Below, one piece after another: positions 12,401 through 23,360 of a stretch of DNA of 64,000 nucleotides. The notes under the pieces are model-generated. The model was not told the origin of the DNA. It worked only from the letters and a program-made list of their open reading frames with translations, and made no database searches. Source of the DNA: Lutraria lutraria (lineage: Eukaryota; Mollusca; Bivalvia; Venerida; Mactridae); assembly GCA_964023205.1 (NCBI GenBank), contig OZ026847.1, positions 13,957,182-14,021,181 on the forward strand, read 5' to 3'. Made by a program: the position numbers and the translations under genes. Numbering within the stretch: position 1 is the stretch's first letter; the number at the start of each line of letters is the position of its first letter.

Positions 12401-12905
12401 CGCCAAAGTGCTCAAAATGCAATGTTTTAATTGACAGCACTGGAAAAACATGATTAACAAAATCAATAAAAGAAAAAGTTTCAATCAAAGTATGATTATG
12501 TACACAATTTATTTCTCAGACCGATTAAAATGATATGTGAGAAGGGATTTTTTATTGTGGCTCTTTTTAAGTATGATGCCCCCTTTGTTTGTCTGATGTT
12601 TTCTTTGTCAATATGATGTTTTCTTTGTATGTATGATTATCCCTTTTCATGTATTAGACCCTCCTCTGACTGTATGATGACCACTTTATCTGTAATATAT
12701 TCCCTTTGTCCATTATCTTTGTCTGCATGATGTTCTATGCTTCCAGTTCATTTCTGTTGTCCTCATGTTTGTATAACTTTCCCGAAATAAGTTTTTATTC
12801 ATTCATATATATTTTCTCTTCACATTCAAGCTCTTAATCTAACTGTATAGACGCCTTGGTTAAAACTATTATATATCTGTGATTATTATTTTCTTTGTAT
12901 CGTTT

Positions 12906-13135
12906 TAAGGACCCACCAAATGTTCAAGGGCATTTTAGGGACTTTACCAGCTTTAAAGCTTTAACGCTTGAGGAAATCCCCAGGCGTACAACGGGGTAGA
13001 ATCATCGACATTCCGAAATATAGCTAAACAGCCTCTTTGTATTTAAGGTTTACCCGGTCTCGGGTGGGATTTGAAGCCACAACAATTAGGTGTGAGTAAT
13101 TACTAGTCAGAGAGAATTACCATTCGACCACGAAG
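12906..13135 (-). mobile_element. tRNA-derived SINE, minus strand
   Basis: On the minus strand a tRNA-like head has A box TGGTCGAATGG (13119-13129) and B box GGCTTCAAATCCC (~13066-13078). A body follows with TAGCTATATTTCGGAATGTCGATG and GGGGATTTCCTC. The body matches other SINE copies here (17498-17585 closely; 30690-30868 and 61970-62140 more loosely). The shared central block resembles conserved central domains described for mollusc SINEs, though that identification is inferred. Confidence 0.75.
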
Positions 13136-14032
13136 ATTCAATCAATTATGACTTTTAATCACAATGTTTAATATGCTTCAACTTGCTTGATCTCATTTTC
13201 ATTTTGCACTTCAATGAGCATCCGATCATATCATTTAACTAAGTAGATTGAATCATCGAACAAGGGTTCGTTTTTATATAAAACAGAGAGTTTAATCCCC
13301 ATGGTAATTAGAATTCCAGTCGATGTTTCATTACTAAAAATCAACAACCTAAGACATCATCTTATAAATCCTTTGTAGATAATGCAGAACCAATCCATCA
13401 GAACGAAACTATTCATCAGAAATTTCTAATTAATTACCATGGTTCTGAATAATCACGTTTCGTCATTTTAGATTTGGAATAAAACCAATTTATTATCCAA
13501 GTAAATATTTCATACATCACATGTAATGATATATTGGATATATAAGAAATGATGTCTAGATATAAAAAGGTATACAAAAAGTCCAACCAAAAACCAACCA
13601 AACACAAAACCCACGCCATAGAAAGGAACTTGCAAAACATAGAAGGACAAAAGAGGGCTAAAACACAGTCTCCCGAAGAATATCACCTTGGAAAAGTCTT
13701 TAGTCAAGCTCTCATTCGGACATGATTAGTACAAATTACGCAGAATATTCAGTAAAAAAGGATATGATGTAGTTTTCCACCAGCTGAAGTTTGTTACGTA
13801 CAAATACATTTTGTAGAATCTTTGGGATTTCAACCTTTACTATATGCGAAATCATGCTACGTTGTATATACGACTAAAAGTTGTAAACAAACAAACATTT
13901 AAACGGGGGAGAGCAAGAACCTCGTGTTTGACAAAGAAAGAGTTAGGTACTTTCTTTCACTCACACGTTCAATTGAGTTTTCACTATATCGCCATTCATT
14001 GACTATTTGGTAATTATCTGTAGGATTAAAGC
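13136..14032. other. Intergenic DNA, nothing recognised
   Basis: AT-rich sequence. The overlapping minus-strand frames at 13434-13707 are hydrophobic but have no recognisable domain. Confidence 0.4.
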
Positions 14033-14096
14033 GCGTCTGCTTAGCTCAATAGGTAGCGCTTCGTCTACAGACCTAGGGTTCTGATAGGAATCCTTG
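14033..14096 (+). mobile_element. tRNA-like SINE head
   Basis: TCTGCTTAGCTCAATAGGTA contains a good A box (TAGCTCAATAG), and a degenerate B-box-like GGTTCTGATAGG lies about 40 bp downstream. It runs straight into the repeat at 14097-14550. It is a SINE remnant, not a functional tRNA. Confidence 0.55.
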
Positions 14097-14550
14097 TACA
14101 CATCATATGTCCTTTTTAACGATTATGTCACAGACAATACGTTTGTCTTAACGATATCTTGGACAACAAGTTCGAACATTGGTATTTGGAGTCAAACATT
14201 ATGTCACCGGGTCAAATCACTGAAATATATTGTTAACGTACTTGAGGTACAACACACGTTCTAAGAATATTTGTCTTTAATGACATCTCGGAATGGGTTG
14301 AACATGGGTCTTCTGAGACAAAAAACTAGGTCATCGGTTCAAATCACATGGAATCCTTGATAACACCGTAGAGTCAATACTTCTTATCGATTATTGATGA
14401 AAGTTGCTCACTCAGAATGTCTGTCTTGGTGATGTTTAGGTCAGTGTTAGGCTCTCCTATTTGAACATGAAAGTTGCAATGAAATGAAAGAAGTCACAGT
14501 CTTTTCTCGAGTGAGCGAGAAATGGGCCAACTTGTTATATATTCTGACAA
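14097..14550 (+). repeat. Partial copy of the ~145-bp-unit dispersed repeat
   Basis: Blocks such as TTTGTCTTAACGATATCTTG, AAGTTCGAACATTGG, ACTAGGTCATCGG and the ending AGCGAGAAATGGGCCAACTT match the larger repeat at 53862-55016, whose end reads GAGCGATATAGGGCCATCTT. This copy keeps roughly two to three units and is more diverged. Confidence 0.7.
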
Positions 14551-15032
14551 ATGGCTCATTTTTCTTGAACTGTTCCCATTTTGTACAGTATAACAATCAT
14601 GTGTGGCGCCAAGTCGCAGCCAATATTAGATTAAACAAAGTGAATATGCATAGAACATACAGCATTAATTATGGACTCATTAATTCATTATTTAGAGCCA
14701 GAATTATCTGATACGTATCATTCTACGTGTTTGATGCTAATTCATCTAGTAACATCATTCTTTTTGCGGTATAAGGAATACTCAAGGTAATCTTATACTC
14801 GTGAGTTTTCATATTTTGCATTTAGATTTGCACCCAGGCAATTAGATGCAAGTTGTACAAATTAATAATTTCCTGACAAACATAGGCAGTAAACCTACTC
14901 TACTCAACTGGACAATGGACTAGTGCGTACCGACCTTTTTCTTAGAATATTACGACCAAGTTTTTCACATTCATGATCAACTGTTTAAGGTCAACTGTTT
15001 TTGTCGACAGCAAAATCATCACAGAGAGCATG

Positions 15033-15135
15033 CGCGGTGCTTATGGTTCGAACTTACAAATCCCATAACTGTAAACTCAACAATAATCCATTGAACTAAG
15101 TGGAAGGGCTGGTACCGGTATGGTGCATTTAGTAT
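15033..15135 (-). mobile_element. tRNA-like SINE head, minus strand
   Basis: On the minus strand CTTAGTTCAATGGATTATTG carries an A box (TAGTTCAATGG), followed by the B-box-like AAGTTCGAACC. It is similar in style to the head at 22806-22925. Confidence 0.5.
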
Positions 15136-15334
15136 GTAAAAATAAATTTGTTTGACATTCTTCGAAGCTGACTGTTGTTTTTTTTCTCATGTTTTCTCTT
15201 ACAATGATATATTGCAGAGAAATCGAAATGGCAAAGATGATACTGTAAGCATACGAATATGAACATTTTTATGATTTTAGTAACCAATAGTCTTCATCAC
15301 AACTTGGTAAATAGTTCTACATGATAGAACTTTA

Positions 15335-15665
15335 GGGGCGATCGGTGGTCGAGTGGCAACGAGCTTGACTACAAGAAGTCGTGGGTTCGATTCAAGGCTC
15401 CAGTTTTGAATTTCTCAGGGACGTCTTTTTCATTGTCCTCATCCTTACAACCGAATCAAGCACTGAGTCTAGAAAATCACAGGAAATATTGGCGAGGTGT
15501 GTATTGGTGTTTTACACCCGTCACGATAAAGAACCAGGAAATACTATTCCAAAAGATAAGAGATATTTATAAATGACCGGTTCTCCTGTATTTTCTCTAT
15601 TTTCTCTATGGTGTGGTTCTTAGATGACCTTAGCCGTTGAATTGGCCGTTAAATAACAGAAAAGC
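15335..15665 (+). mobile_element. tRNA-derived SINE
   Basis: A box TGGTCGAGTGG at 15346-15356 and B box GGTTCGATTC at 15383-15392 give a clear pol III head. The body includes TTTTACACCCGTCACGATAA followed by AGAACCAGGAAATA and GACCGGTTCTCCTGTATTTT. The same body recurs without the head at ~34528-34688 and ~37120-37275. A 63-residue open frame across it is a by-product. Confidence 0.75.
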
Positions 15666-16065
15666 ATGCAATATAACGTAAGTTAACATCAATATACATG
15701 TACTACACATTTTTACATCATTTATCAATATCAAAAGCAAATAAGAAACTGACGGAATGACACGAATTCTATAAGGACATTATTTCCAATTAATGCAAAA
15801 TAAATAATTAAACGACAGACAGTTATCTACTAGACGTTGAGCCGAAACCAAACAAACTTCATATCCAGAGTGACACACACTGTCATACGGAAACTATCAA
15901 TAAATATAAAAATGTGCTAACACAATTGCGTGCTCTTTGATGTTTCAAAAAATAAGTTCAAGTTTCTGGGATGTTAATAGTGAAACGTTTATCGATGGGG
16001 AAATTACATTCTCACCAGAGAGAGAGAACACCCATCTCATCACAACATCAGCTTATGTATTCAGC

Positions 16066-16235
16066 TATACACAGTGACCGATTCACCTTACCAGTTTTCT
16101 TGGACGTATTCTTACCAGAACTAACTTACCCCTCAACAAGGATTCGCAAATGCCTCCACATGTGGAAGAAAATCATAATTTTTGTCAATTTTTCATGGAA
16201 AGGTATGACCTGTTTACACATCAAGGCCAATAACC
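16066..16235 (-). mobile_element. SINE fragment (family 1), minus strand
   Basis: The order GACCGATTCACC, AGAACTAACTTACC, CTCCACATGTGGAAGAAAAT, CATGGAAAGGTATGACCT is the reverse complement of the body of the SINEs at 17098, 26822 and 46671, and matches the reverse copy at 33842-34056. The head is missing. The 107-residue frame over this stretch is antisense SINE sequence. Confidence 0.7.
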
Positions 16236-16395
16236 ACTTGACCAAAGCAGTGTCCTATTACATACAAAATATCAGAGGTAATAGATGCGTGTGATATTTA
16301 TACAGTTTGTGGAAAAAACATAAATTCATTTGCAGAATAAATTGATAGCACAAAGCATCCAATGAGTGAAATAAAAGTATTGGGGTTTGAATATA

Positions 16396-16600
16396 TTGGG
16401 TCTCCGTAATCGAGTTATGGTATCTGACTAATAATCAATGGTCTCTCACTACTGTCACTTCTGGTACTGGAAAAAACATTTAAAAGGAAGCTGTCGGTTG
16501 TCTTACGAAAGGTTCTAACCTAGCGTATGTTTAGTGGACTTCTTCAATCGTTAAAATTTGAAACTTAAAAATTGACCCCGAATTGGGGTGGGTGCACCGT
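16396..16600 (+). mobile_element. tRNA-SINE fragment
   Basis: A tRNA-like head, GTCTCCGTAATCGAGTTATG, leads into TCTGACTAATAATCAATGGT, which resembles the head at 2503. The B box is weak. The 3' boundary is unclear. Confidence 0.45.
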
Positions 16601-17097
16601 TTCTAAACCCTCGTGGAAAAGGAATTTCAAGTATGAAGATTAAACTAGAATATAATTCTAAAAATGGCGCAACGGAATAAATAACGACTAAGCAATAGCG
16701 ATTTATTTGGATTCAAGTAACAACATCAAGAAATGTTTTACGAAGGTAACAAAGCCAACGTGTCAGTTGATCTCGTCAGATTAATTGGCTGCAACTTAAA
16801 CAAAAAATGATTCAAGCAACGGTACATAACATAAATTAAATATCGGCAATGAAAGTATCACTGTTATTAATTATTCAACAGGCTGGGTTCACAATGTTTT
16901 GTGAATATTAACACGAGGCATAGCATGATGAATGAATTGGACAATCACAAAGCAAAGCAGGCTAAATGAAACATTCCAACACGACCTGCAACATTGCCAA
17001 TACAACGATAAACAAAATCTATCTAGTACTAGTATATTAAACGACATAACTTGTTTGGCTCTTACAATATACACTTCCCATTCTAATCTGGTTTCTA

Positions 17098-17335
17098 CAA
17101 CCGCGGCCGTGGTCCAGTGGTTAATGCCATCGATTTGAAACCCGGCGTTCCTGGTTCGGTACCCAGTCTCGTTAGGAATATTTGGCAATAATGTCGATTT
17201 TCTCCACCTGTGAAGTTGCCAGTTCCATGTAAGTAAGTAAGATCTGGTTAGAATACTGTCCAATTAAATGGTTAGGCGAATCGTCCGTCTTATATAACTG
17301 ATTAAAAAAACGACTTTAAACCAAAAATAAATAAA
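17098..17335 (+). mobile_element. tRNA-derived SINE (family 1)
   Basis: A box TGGTCCAGTGG (17110-17120) and B box GGTTCGGTACC (17153-17163) lie in a tRNA-like head. The body has TTTTCTCCACCTGTGAAGTT, TCTGGTTAGAATACTGTCC, a CGTCTTATATAACTGA block and a short A-rich tail. The TCTGGTTAGAATACTGTCC block is the single-copy form of the 43-bp unit that is amplified in the copy at 46671-47735. Confidence 0.8.
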
Positions 17336-17497
17336 TAGTTACAGAAATTTCCAATGACGTCATGGACTATTTGCTAAAACACTATTAGCTGACGGATAAA
17401 ATCATTCCTTTAGAAAACTAATGTGAATAGCTAAATATATTATCTTGCATATTTGTTCTTTTGTTGTTTATCACTGGGTTATAACTTAGCATCAGAG

Positions 17498-17585
17498 CCA
17501 AGGTGGTTTGGCGACTTTTCCAGTATTAACGATGGGGGAATACCCTCAGAACGCATCTTGAAAGAATCACCGACATTCCTTATGT
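17498..17585 (-). mobile_element. SINE body fragment, minus strand
   Basis: AGGAATGTCGGTGATTC and GGTATTCCCCCATCGTT on the minus strand match the body of the SINE at 12906-13135. The head is not preserved. Confidence 0.6.
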
Positions 17586-18466
17586 TAGCTTAACTTGTTT
17601 ATAATATCCTAATCGTTTTATAACAGATAAACACAATTACCTTCATAACACGTAATTATTGAAACATAACATGGAATTTAATTGAACCACCTAATTGCAT
17701 AAGTATGATTACATAGCTTGTTTATGTGGAGATAATTATGTTTTTATGAACACAGGAATGAATGCGACAATAGTATCCAATCATACTTGAATGTTACTCG
17801 TGAGTTATGTTCTGGTAATAAGCCATCATAATAAATTACCGCAAATTAATAAGGACAGATTTGTTTAATACGCAATTGTACGGATTTACATTCATTGCAA
17901 AATACAATTAGTGTAATTTATTGGTGTACGTTTTATACTGAATAAGTTGTAAATATTGGCGTGTTTTCGGGTACTACAGAATTAGCACGCATTTCGAAAG
18001 TACTACTCTTATGAAAAACGACAGCTTTGTTTCATGCGGTATCGCAAGCCAATGTTTAAAGTGTACTTATTATTTTTGTATGAGAAATCGGAATTTTGGC
18101 GAGGAAATTGTTGAATAGCTGATTAGTGTTTGCCGTATTTTTCCAGCTAATCAGCTGCCGAGACTATTTGAATTTTGTACCCATTAATTTCATGAAGATG
18201 GCTGTCTGGGCTCTTAAGCAGATCGAGTCTGACCTACATTTATTAAAAGATAGGGCAAACATTAAGTTGGTGCCGGTCGCTCGATAACGCTCACTCCCTT
18301 AGCATTTCTAATTTCAAGTAGAACAGCCATTTATATATTAGACACTAACCATTGAATAGGCCCAATATGCCTTTATTTGACATATTGCTGCAATAATTAG
18401 ATACTCTTAACCTGCAAAGAGGTGAGCAATTAGTTCTGGAACTGGTATGTTACGTATGCTTCCAGG
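17586..18466. other. Intergenic AT-rich DNA
   Basis: No gene or repeat was recognised in this stretch. Confidence 0.45.
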
Positions 18467-18743
18467 GTCCGTATTCACAAAGCATCTTAAGTAATTTTTT
18501 AACTTAAGTTATATTTTTCCTTAGAGTCGACTTTTTCCTTAACTCTTTTGTACTAATATAAAGGAGGAAATCACAATAATATCGTTTTATCTTTGTTCTA
18601 AAGATGCCAATTATGAAAATGATAATTAATTTTCTCACTTTTGATGACTGGTTTACAAACTTTTACCATGAACAAAATTTACACTTAAGTAAAAGTTTCG
18701 ACTTAAGTTAAAGAAAATCTTAAGATGCTTTGTGAATACGGAC
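18467..18743. mobile_element. Palindromic MITE-like element
   Basis: The ends are perfect 25-bp inverted repeats: 18467-18491 (begins GTCCGTATTCACAAAG) and 18719-18743 (ends CTTTGTGAATACGGAC). Inside, further inverted AACTTAAG blocks give a foldback structure over 277 bp. There is no open frame, so it would depend on a transposase elsewhere. No convincing target-site duplication was seen. Confidence 0.85.
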
Positions 18744-19528
18744 ACAGAAACAACATATGGGGTATTGTATTTTGAAAAGATACATTATACGTTTAAATCC
18801 GTGAACACAAGCCAAGTCAATTCGTTCTTTGGGGTTTTATGTCGCACCTGCTACCAGATTCATTTGGCAGTAATAAAAGTTGAATACTTTTAAAGTATAA
18901 GGGATCCAGGTTTTTTAAAATTGTTGTAGCAGCATTGAAACTCACTTTTTCACAAAATCAACATAGAAGATTCGACATTCAAAATATTGTTTACTAAAAA
19001 ATGGATTCCAGTACCTTTCAATCTAACTTATTTTCAAAGCAAAAGTAATTCATGTTTATTTCGTATATCGTGTTTATTACAATGGAATATACATAAACAA
19101 TTGAATCTTTGGTTTCACGTTTTCATTGATATTCAGAGAGAAACAAAAAAAGAGAAAAAATCATTGTAGAAGAATCAGGGGGAATTAAACTTTATTGTTA
19201 TCTTTACAGTTTAATGCAGTTTATCTGGAAACATATGAGTTTTAAGTGATAGTCTGTCCGGCACCACACGAAACATAAATTTTCATAAAACAAAGCACGA
19301 TTATTTACATATAGATTGACTGTACTTTAGACGAGCGTTACCCTGTCAACTGAGGTATTAGTGGCCTGAAACAAGATATGAATAACAAATCGAAGTGAAG
19401 ACCTTTGAATAATTAGGTATAATTAATGGAGCTCATGTATATACATTTCATAGTTTTTTCCTTCCCTAGGCAAAAGTCACAGGTAAACAAATAACCAGGG
19501 ATCCATGTGAATACAAATAAATTATTAT
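18744..19528. other. Intergenic AT-rich DNA
   Basis: No supported feature. The 60-residue frame at 18987-19169 shows no domain. Confidence 0.45.
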
Positions 19529-19706
19529 ACAGTAAATTCTGTGTTAGTGGCCATCTCTGAATAAAGACCTTTATTCTAAAAATCGTCACTGATTTATTAC
19601 TAACTTAAAGTTATTAGAACAAAATGATCTGCGAATAAAGACCACCTGTCAATGAAGGCCCAAATTTGTCTTTCCCAAGAGTGACCTTTTTCACAGGTTT
19701 GACTGT
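19529..19706. mobile_element. Foldback MITE family 1, copy 1
   Basis: It begins ACAGTAAATTCTGTG and ends CACAGGTTTGACTGT, which are near-complementary inverted ends. Internal landmarks AATAAAGACC, GAACAAAATGATCT, CACCTGTCAATGAAGGCC and TTTCCCAAGAGTGACC recur in the copies at 24898, 35607, 48227, 53633, 56297 and 60289. It is about 178 bp and non-coding. Confidence 0.8.
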
Positions 19707-22197
19707 TTTTTTACTGTGGTCTACGACTGGGTACTTCCACCATCATTAGAGCTGGTGAAGTCGCCACATGACCTTGGGAGTTGATGCGACGTAAACGCCA
19801 GAAAAACAAGAAATTGCGTTGAATATCCATCATTTTGATGCCGCGGGGGCATACAGATATACGAGTATTATTGTTGTATGAATGAGATTTTCGATACTTT
19901 TTCATATTTGTACATCTACGGTAGGGTTACAAAATTTTACTTCAAACATTAGTTTTGCATTACAGGAAATTCCGGTTTAAGCTAGAGCAGTGTGATTTCT
20001 ACAAAAGTAGGTAATTTGGACGGATTAAAATGTATGAATTAAAATTCAACGCAACATCTTTTTTTTTTTTTTTTTTGTTAGTGTTCACCAGAAATACGTG
20101 TGTAGCACATGCTTCAATACTAAGTTTACTGATTTCTGATTGTATTACTTTCTGCGCTCATAGAATGATAAACAATTAATATAATCTGAATTAGATCATG
20201 AATAAAACTTTGCTGTTAGGTTTGCGGTTTTTTTCTTAGATCAAATAATTTTAAAAATACCAAACAATTCTCTAAAATATTACAAACATGATGACAATAA
20301 ACCATAAAAATATATGCCTAGGAAATGGATTTAATTCAATAACTGACAAATGCTTAATTAAGTTAAATGCTAAAATAGTTAACCAATGCATGTATTGCAA
20401 AAATGCAATATTGTATACTGGTTCTTAGAAATAATTCTGGATTAGATATGGACGGTAGTTGCCAAGTTTTCTCGGAATGTAATTATACCCTTAGCTAGCA
20501 AAAATAGAAATATAGATAATAATCAATTAAAAGAATGTAAATGAAGAGTCTCTCTTGTTTTACACGTGTCGGCAAATAACATGAACATTTACGACAAGCT
20601 CTGATTGTTGTAGTGAGAGACGAGCTACTACGTACAAAATAATGAAAACATACTTGACCTGAAATAATGTTCGCTAAACATTCAAGGAAATAATACAACG
20701 TATACGTATAGGCAAAGAAGTGAATGGCGCTACCAGCATAGACCACCGACATTCTATTTTGTAACTTAAATACTAGTATGTGCGGAATCTTTGAATTACC
20801 TGGGAGATAATAAGGACGATGACATGCGGGTTATCTAATTTTCCATTTCATAAAAAAAACTGTACGGGAGATCGGACGCACAGAAATCAAAGCAGATGCG
20901 TGTTCTTATTCTATAACTAATCATTTGCATTTCATATACACTACTTAACTTTTATAGTCAGTCAACATGATCAATTTGAATATTATTATTCAAAATTATA
21001 ATAGGTAGGTTACAAACAGGTGAGTTAAATGGAACAGCCAACCATGTTTTATCGTAGAATAAAGTATAAGCTAGTTTCGTCATTTTTAGAAAAGCGGGAC
21101 ACGGTAAAACAACTCACCACCAAGATTCCTTTTCTCACTTACTTCTATTTTTAACCGTTGTTTTAGTTTCAGAAAAGTGTTTTGGCTGTAACTTTTAAAA
21201 TTCTTCCGAACTGCCGTTCTGTTTGAAACATTTCGTGTAAAGATTTGTAGTAAATTTACAACAAGAAGAAGTAGCCATGGAATTTAGACAGTCGTTGTTC
21301 GACAATAATAATTGATAGAAACGGTGCCACTGTTGATTTTGCAGTCGCCAAAAAATGTAACATATTATTCATCAATTTGATAGAAACAAACTGATTGTGG
21401 CAAATCCGTTCGTTGTAATGAAATTATCAAGTTAATGTACAATGTAGATACATTTGAACATTGTTTGTTAAAATATTTATAATCTATTTGTAAAGATCAT
21501 TCATGAAACATCTGTATATGAGGATTGGCGTTTTATTAACAAATCGTAGTAGTTTTGGATGGTTAAAATATTGCTGATGGTGTAAATATTTCATTTATTT
21601 CTTCTTAACAACCGACAACATATCCCCAAAATAAGTATTTTTAAGTTTTAAAAGCTGCTATCTTAGCCAAAAAGTGTCTATAATATTGACCCCTGTTTTC
21701 AAGCTCTATCTCCTAAACAGAAATTCCATGAAATTTAACTTTGATACGAAAAAAAAAACAATATAAATCAAAGACCTAATTTAATATCTATTTCAAAATC
21801 AAGTTCTCAATTTTTCAAAATCAGAACCACCAATTTATTATAATTTCAAAATATTCTCCTTTATTCTATTTAATAATATCTTGTTTTAAAAATTCAGACA
21901 GATATCCATTTTCCCTGACTCAGAAGTGACACTAATAAGTAATCTAATTTACTGAAATGTGACCTAGTTTGATTTTTTTTTCAATTTTACGTGACACAAA
22001 TTAGCTCTGACACAACACATGTGCTGTAGATATTCGCTGGTGTTTTTTTATTCAGTTTACGCGTACTTTGAAATAATCTTCGATATTCAAATGCATACAT
22101 ATACATTTCAGATAATGCATTGTACAGGTTGAAGAACCATCGTGATTTAAAACAAGTAAACTTTCTTTCATATAAAAAAACAGCAATATTTATACCC
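19707..22197. other. Intergenic AT-rich DNA
   Basis: No recognised gene. It includes a poly-T run near 20060-20076. Frames at 19711-19905, 20495-20752 and 21987-22229 have no domain. Confidence 0.4.
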
Positions 22198-22321
22198 CAG
22201 TAAACCGGGCTCCTTCCGGACTGACCCAAAAGTGATGTTTTCTGAGAATTTCAGTTTTCAGAGAACTTTTACTGTATTCCAAAAAAAAAATGAAAAGGGA
22301 ATTCCAGTTTTCAGAACTTTT
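22198..22321. mobile_element. MITE family 3 fragment
   Basis: CAGTAAACCGGGCTCCTTCC, then GGACTGACCCAAAAGTG and TTTCTGAGAATTTC, parallel the element at 55560-55708. The right end is degraded. Confidence 0.6.
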
Positions 22322-22805
22322 ATTTATTCAATTGTTTCCTTGACCCAAAAGAAGAGAAATAATATCATTAATATACAAACACATATTTATGCTTGTTTTC
22401 AACATTTTTCATCATTGTTTCAGTAAGTTAACGGCCGGTGGTTTCTAACCAATATGTAGTAATCTGACCTTAGTCTTCCATACAGGACATAAACGATAAA
22501 TTAATAACAACAACATTACTAGGGATGATTCTATGATGTCCTGATCGGAATCGTCCTTTTACTTATTTTAAATTCTTTTTTCCCATTTTATTTCCAGAAG
22601 TACTTGTTTCACATTCAACACGTGTTGTGTGTCTACCCCCTACTCCGTATGGATGTTGTTTACTGACATTAAGTTATATTGTCACAATTTCTAACAATCT
22701 TCTTTGAACAACTGATGTATCTTGTAATTGTAAATAAAACATATTTGTTGAGATTTACTCTTGTTTTACTGGGTTTAATGTTGTATGTCTGCGTTCACTG
22801 CGAAT
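22322..22805. other. Intergenic DNA
   Basis: No supported feature. A pyrimidine-rich AG site near 22600 is not followed by a convincing exon. Confidence 0.4.
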
Positions 22806-22925
22806 GGTCAGCGGTTGAGAAATGGCTACAGCAAAGCAACCAACCCAGGAATGTACACCATGGGGTTCGACTCACGAACACATAACGCTTCGCCTACTGA
22901 ACTAAGCGGAAGGAGTTCAAAGAGA
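22806..22925 (-). mobile_element. tRNA-derived SINE head, minus strand
   Basis: On the minus strand the sequence starts CTCCTTCCGCTTAGTTCAGT, which includes the A box TAGTTCAGTAGG, followed by a B-box-like GAGTCGAACCCC. It lies just upstream of the truncated LINE at 23006. Confidence 0.6.
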
Positions 22926-22988
22926 AAATCGCCATTCTTTACAGAGTCAACGTTTAAGACACACAACAATAAAAGTAATTATAAAGGC

Positions 22989-23005
22989 AAGAATCAGTTC
23001 AAACA
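22989..23005 (+). repeat. Target-site duplication, 5' copy
   Basis: AAGAATCAGTTCAAACA is repeated exactly at 23344-23360 on the other side of the truncated LINE. This is the signature of target-primed reverse transcription. Confidence 0.9.
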
Positions 23006-23343
23006 AGTTATCAAACAGAGATACTGGCTGGAACTTGCTAATATTTCGATTATACAATAATACATGCATATAGGGTTTACTGTGATTACACTGTAGCTTG
23101 GTAAACACTATAGTGTTAATAATTAAGTTAGTTATTAAATTGCTACTATGTTGGTAATATTATACATTTATATATATATATATACATAATTATATATAAT
23201 TAATACTATTCTGGTACCATACACTGCTACTCCTTTTTTGCACCTTATGTGTAAACGTTAAAAAATGTCTGTAACACTATATTTGCATGATAACAATGTA
23301 TTGTGACAAAGCTGGAAATAAATAGAATTATAAAAAAAGAAAA
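23006..23343 (+). mobile_element. 5'-truncated LINE copy (3' UTR only)
   Basis: From TTATCAAACAGAGATACTGG onward the sequence follows the reverse complement of 3364-3700, including AACTTGCTAATATTTC, ATACATGCATATAGGG, CCAACATAGTAGCA in its complement, and the GCTGGAAATAAATAGAATTA end before an A-rich tail at ~23331-23343. It contains no ORF2. The 17-bp direct repeats on both sides define it as a complete insertion of about 338 bp. Its high similarity to the copy at 3.4 kb suggests recent family activity. Confidence 0.93.
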
Positions 23344-23360
23344 AAAGAATCAGTTCAAAC
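23344..23360 (+). repeat. Target-site duplication, 3' copy
   Basis: Exact second copy of AAGAATCAGTTCAAACA, immediately after the A-rich tail of the truncated LINE. Confidence 0.9.

Noticed and set aside
15971..16294. 107-codon + strand open frame
   Set aside because: Largely antisense SINE family 1 sequence.
16889..17263. 124-codon minus-strand open frame
   Set aside because: Much of it is the antisense of the SINE at 17098-17335, with no domain.
22785..23060. 91-codon + strand open frame
   Set aside because: It is made of a reversed SINE head, the target-site duplication and the start of the truncated LINE.
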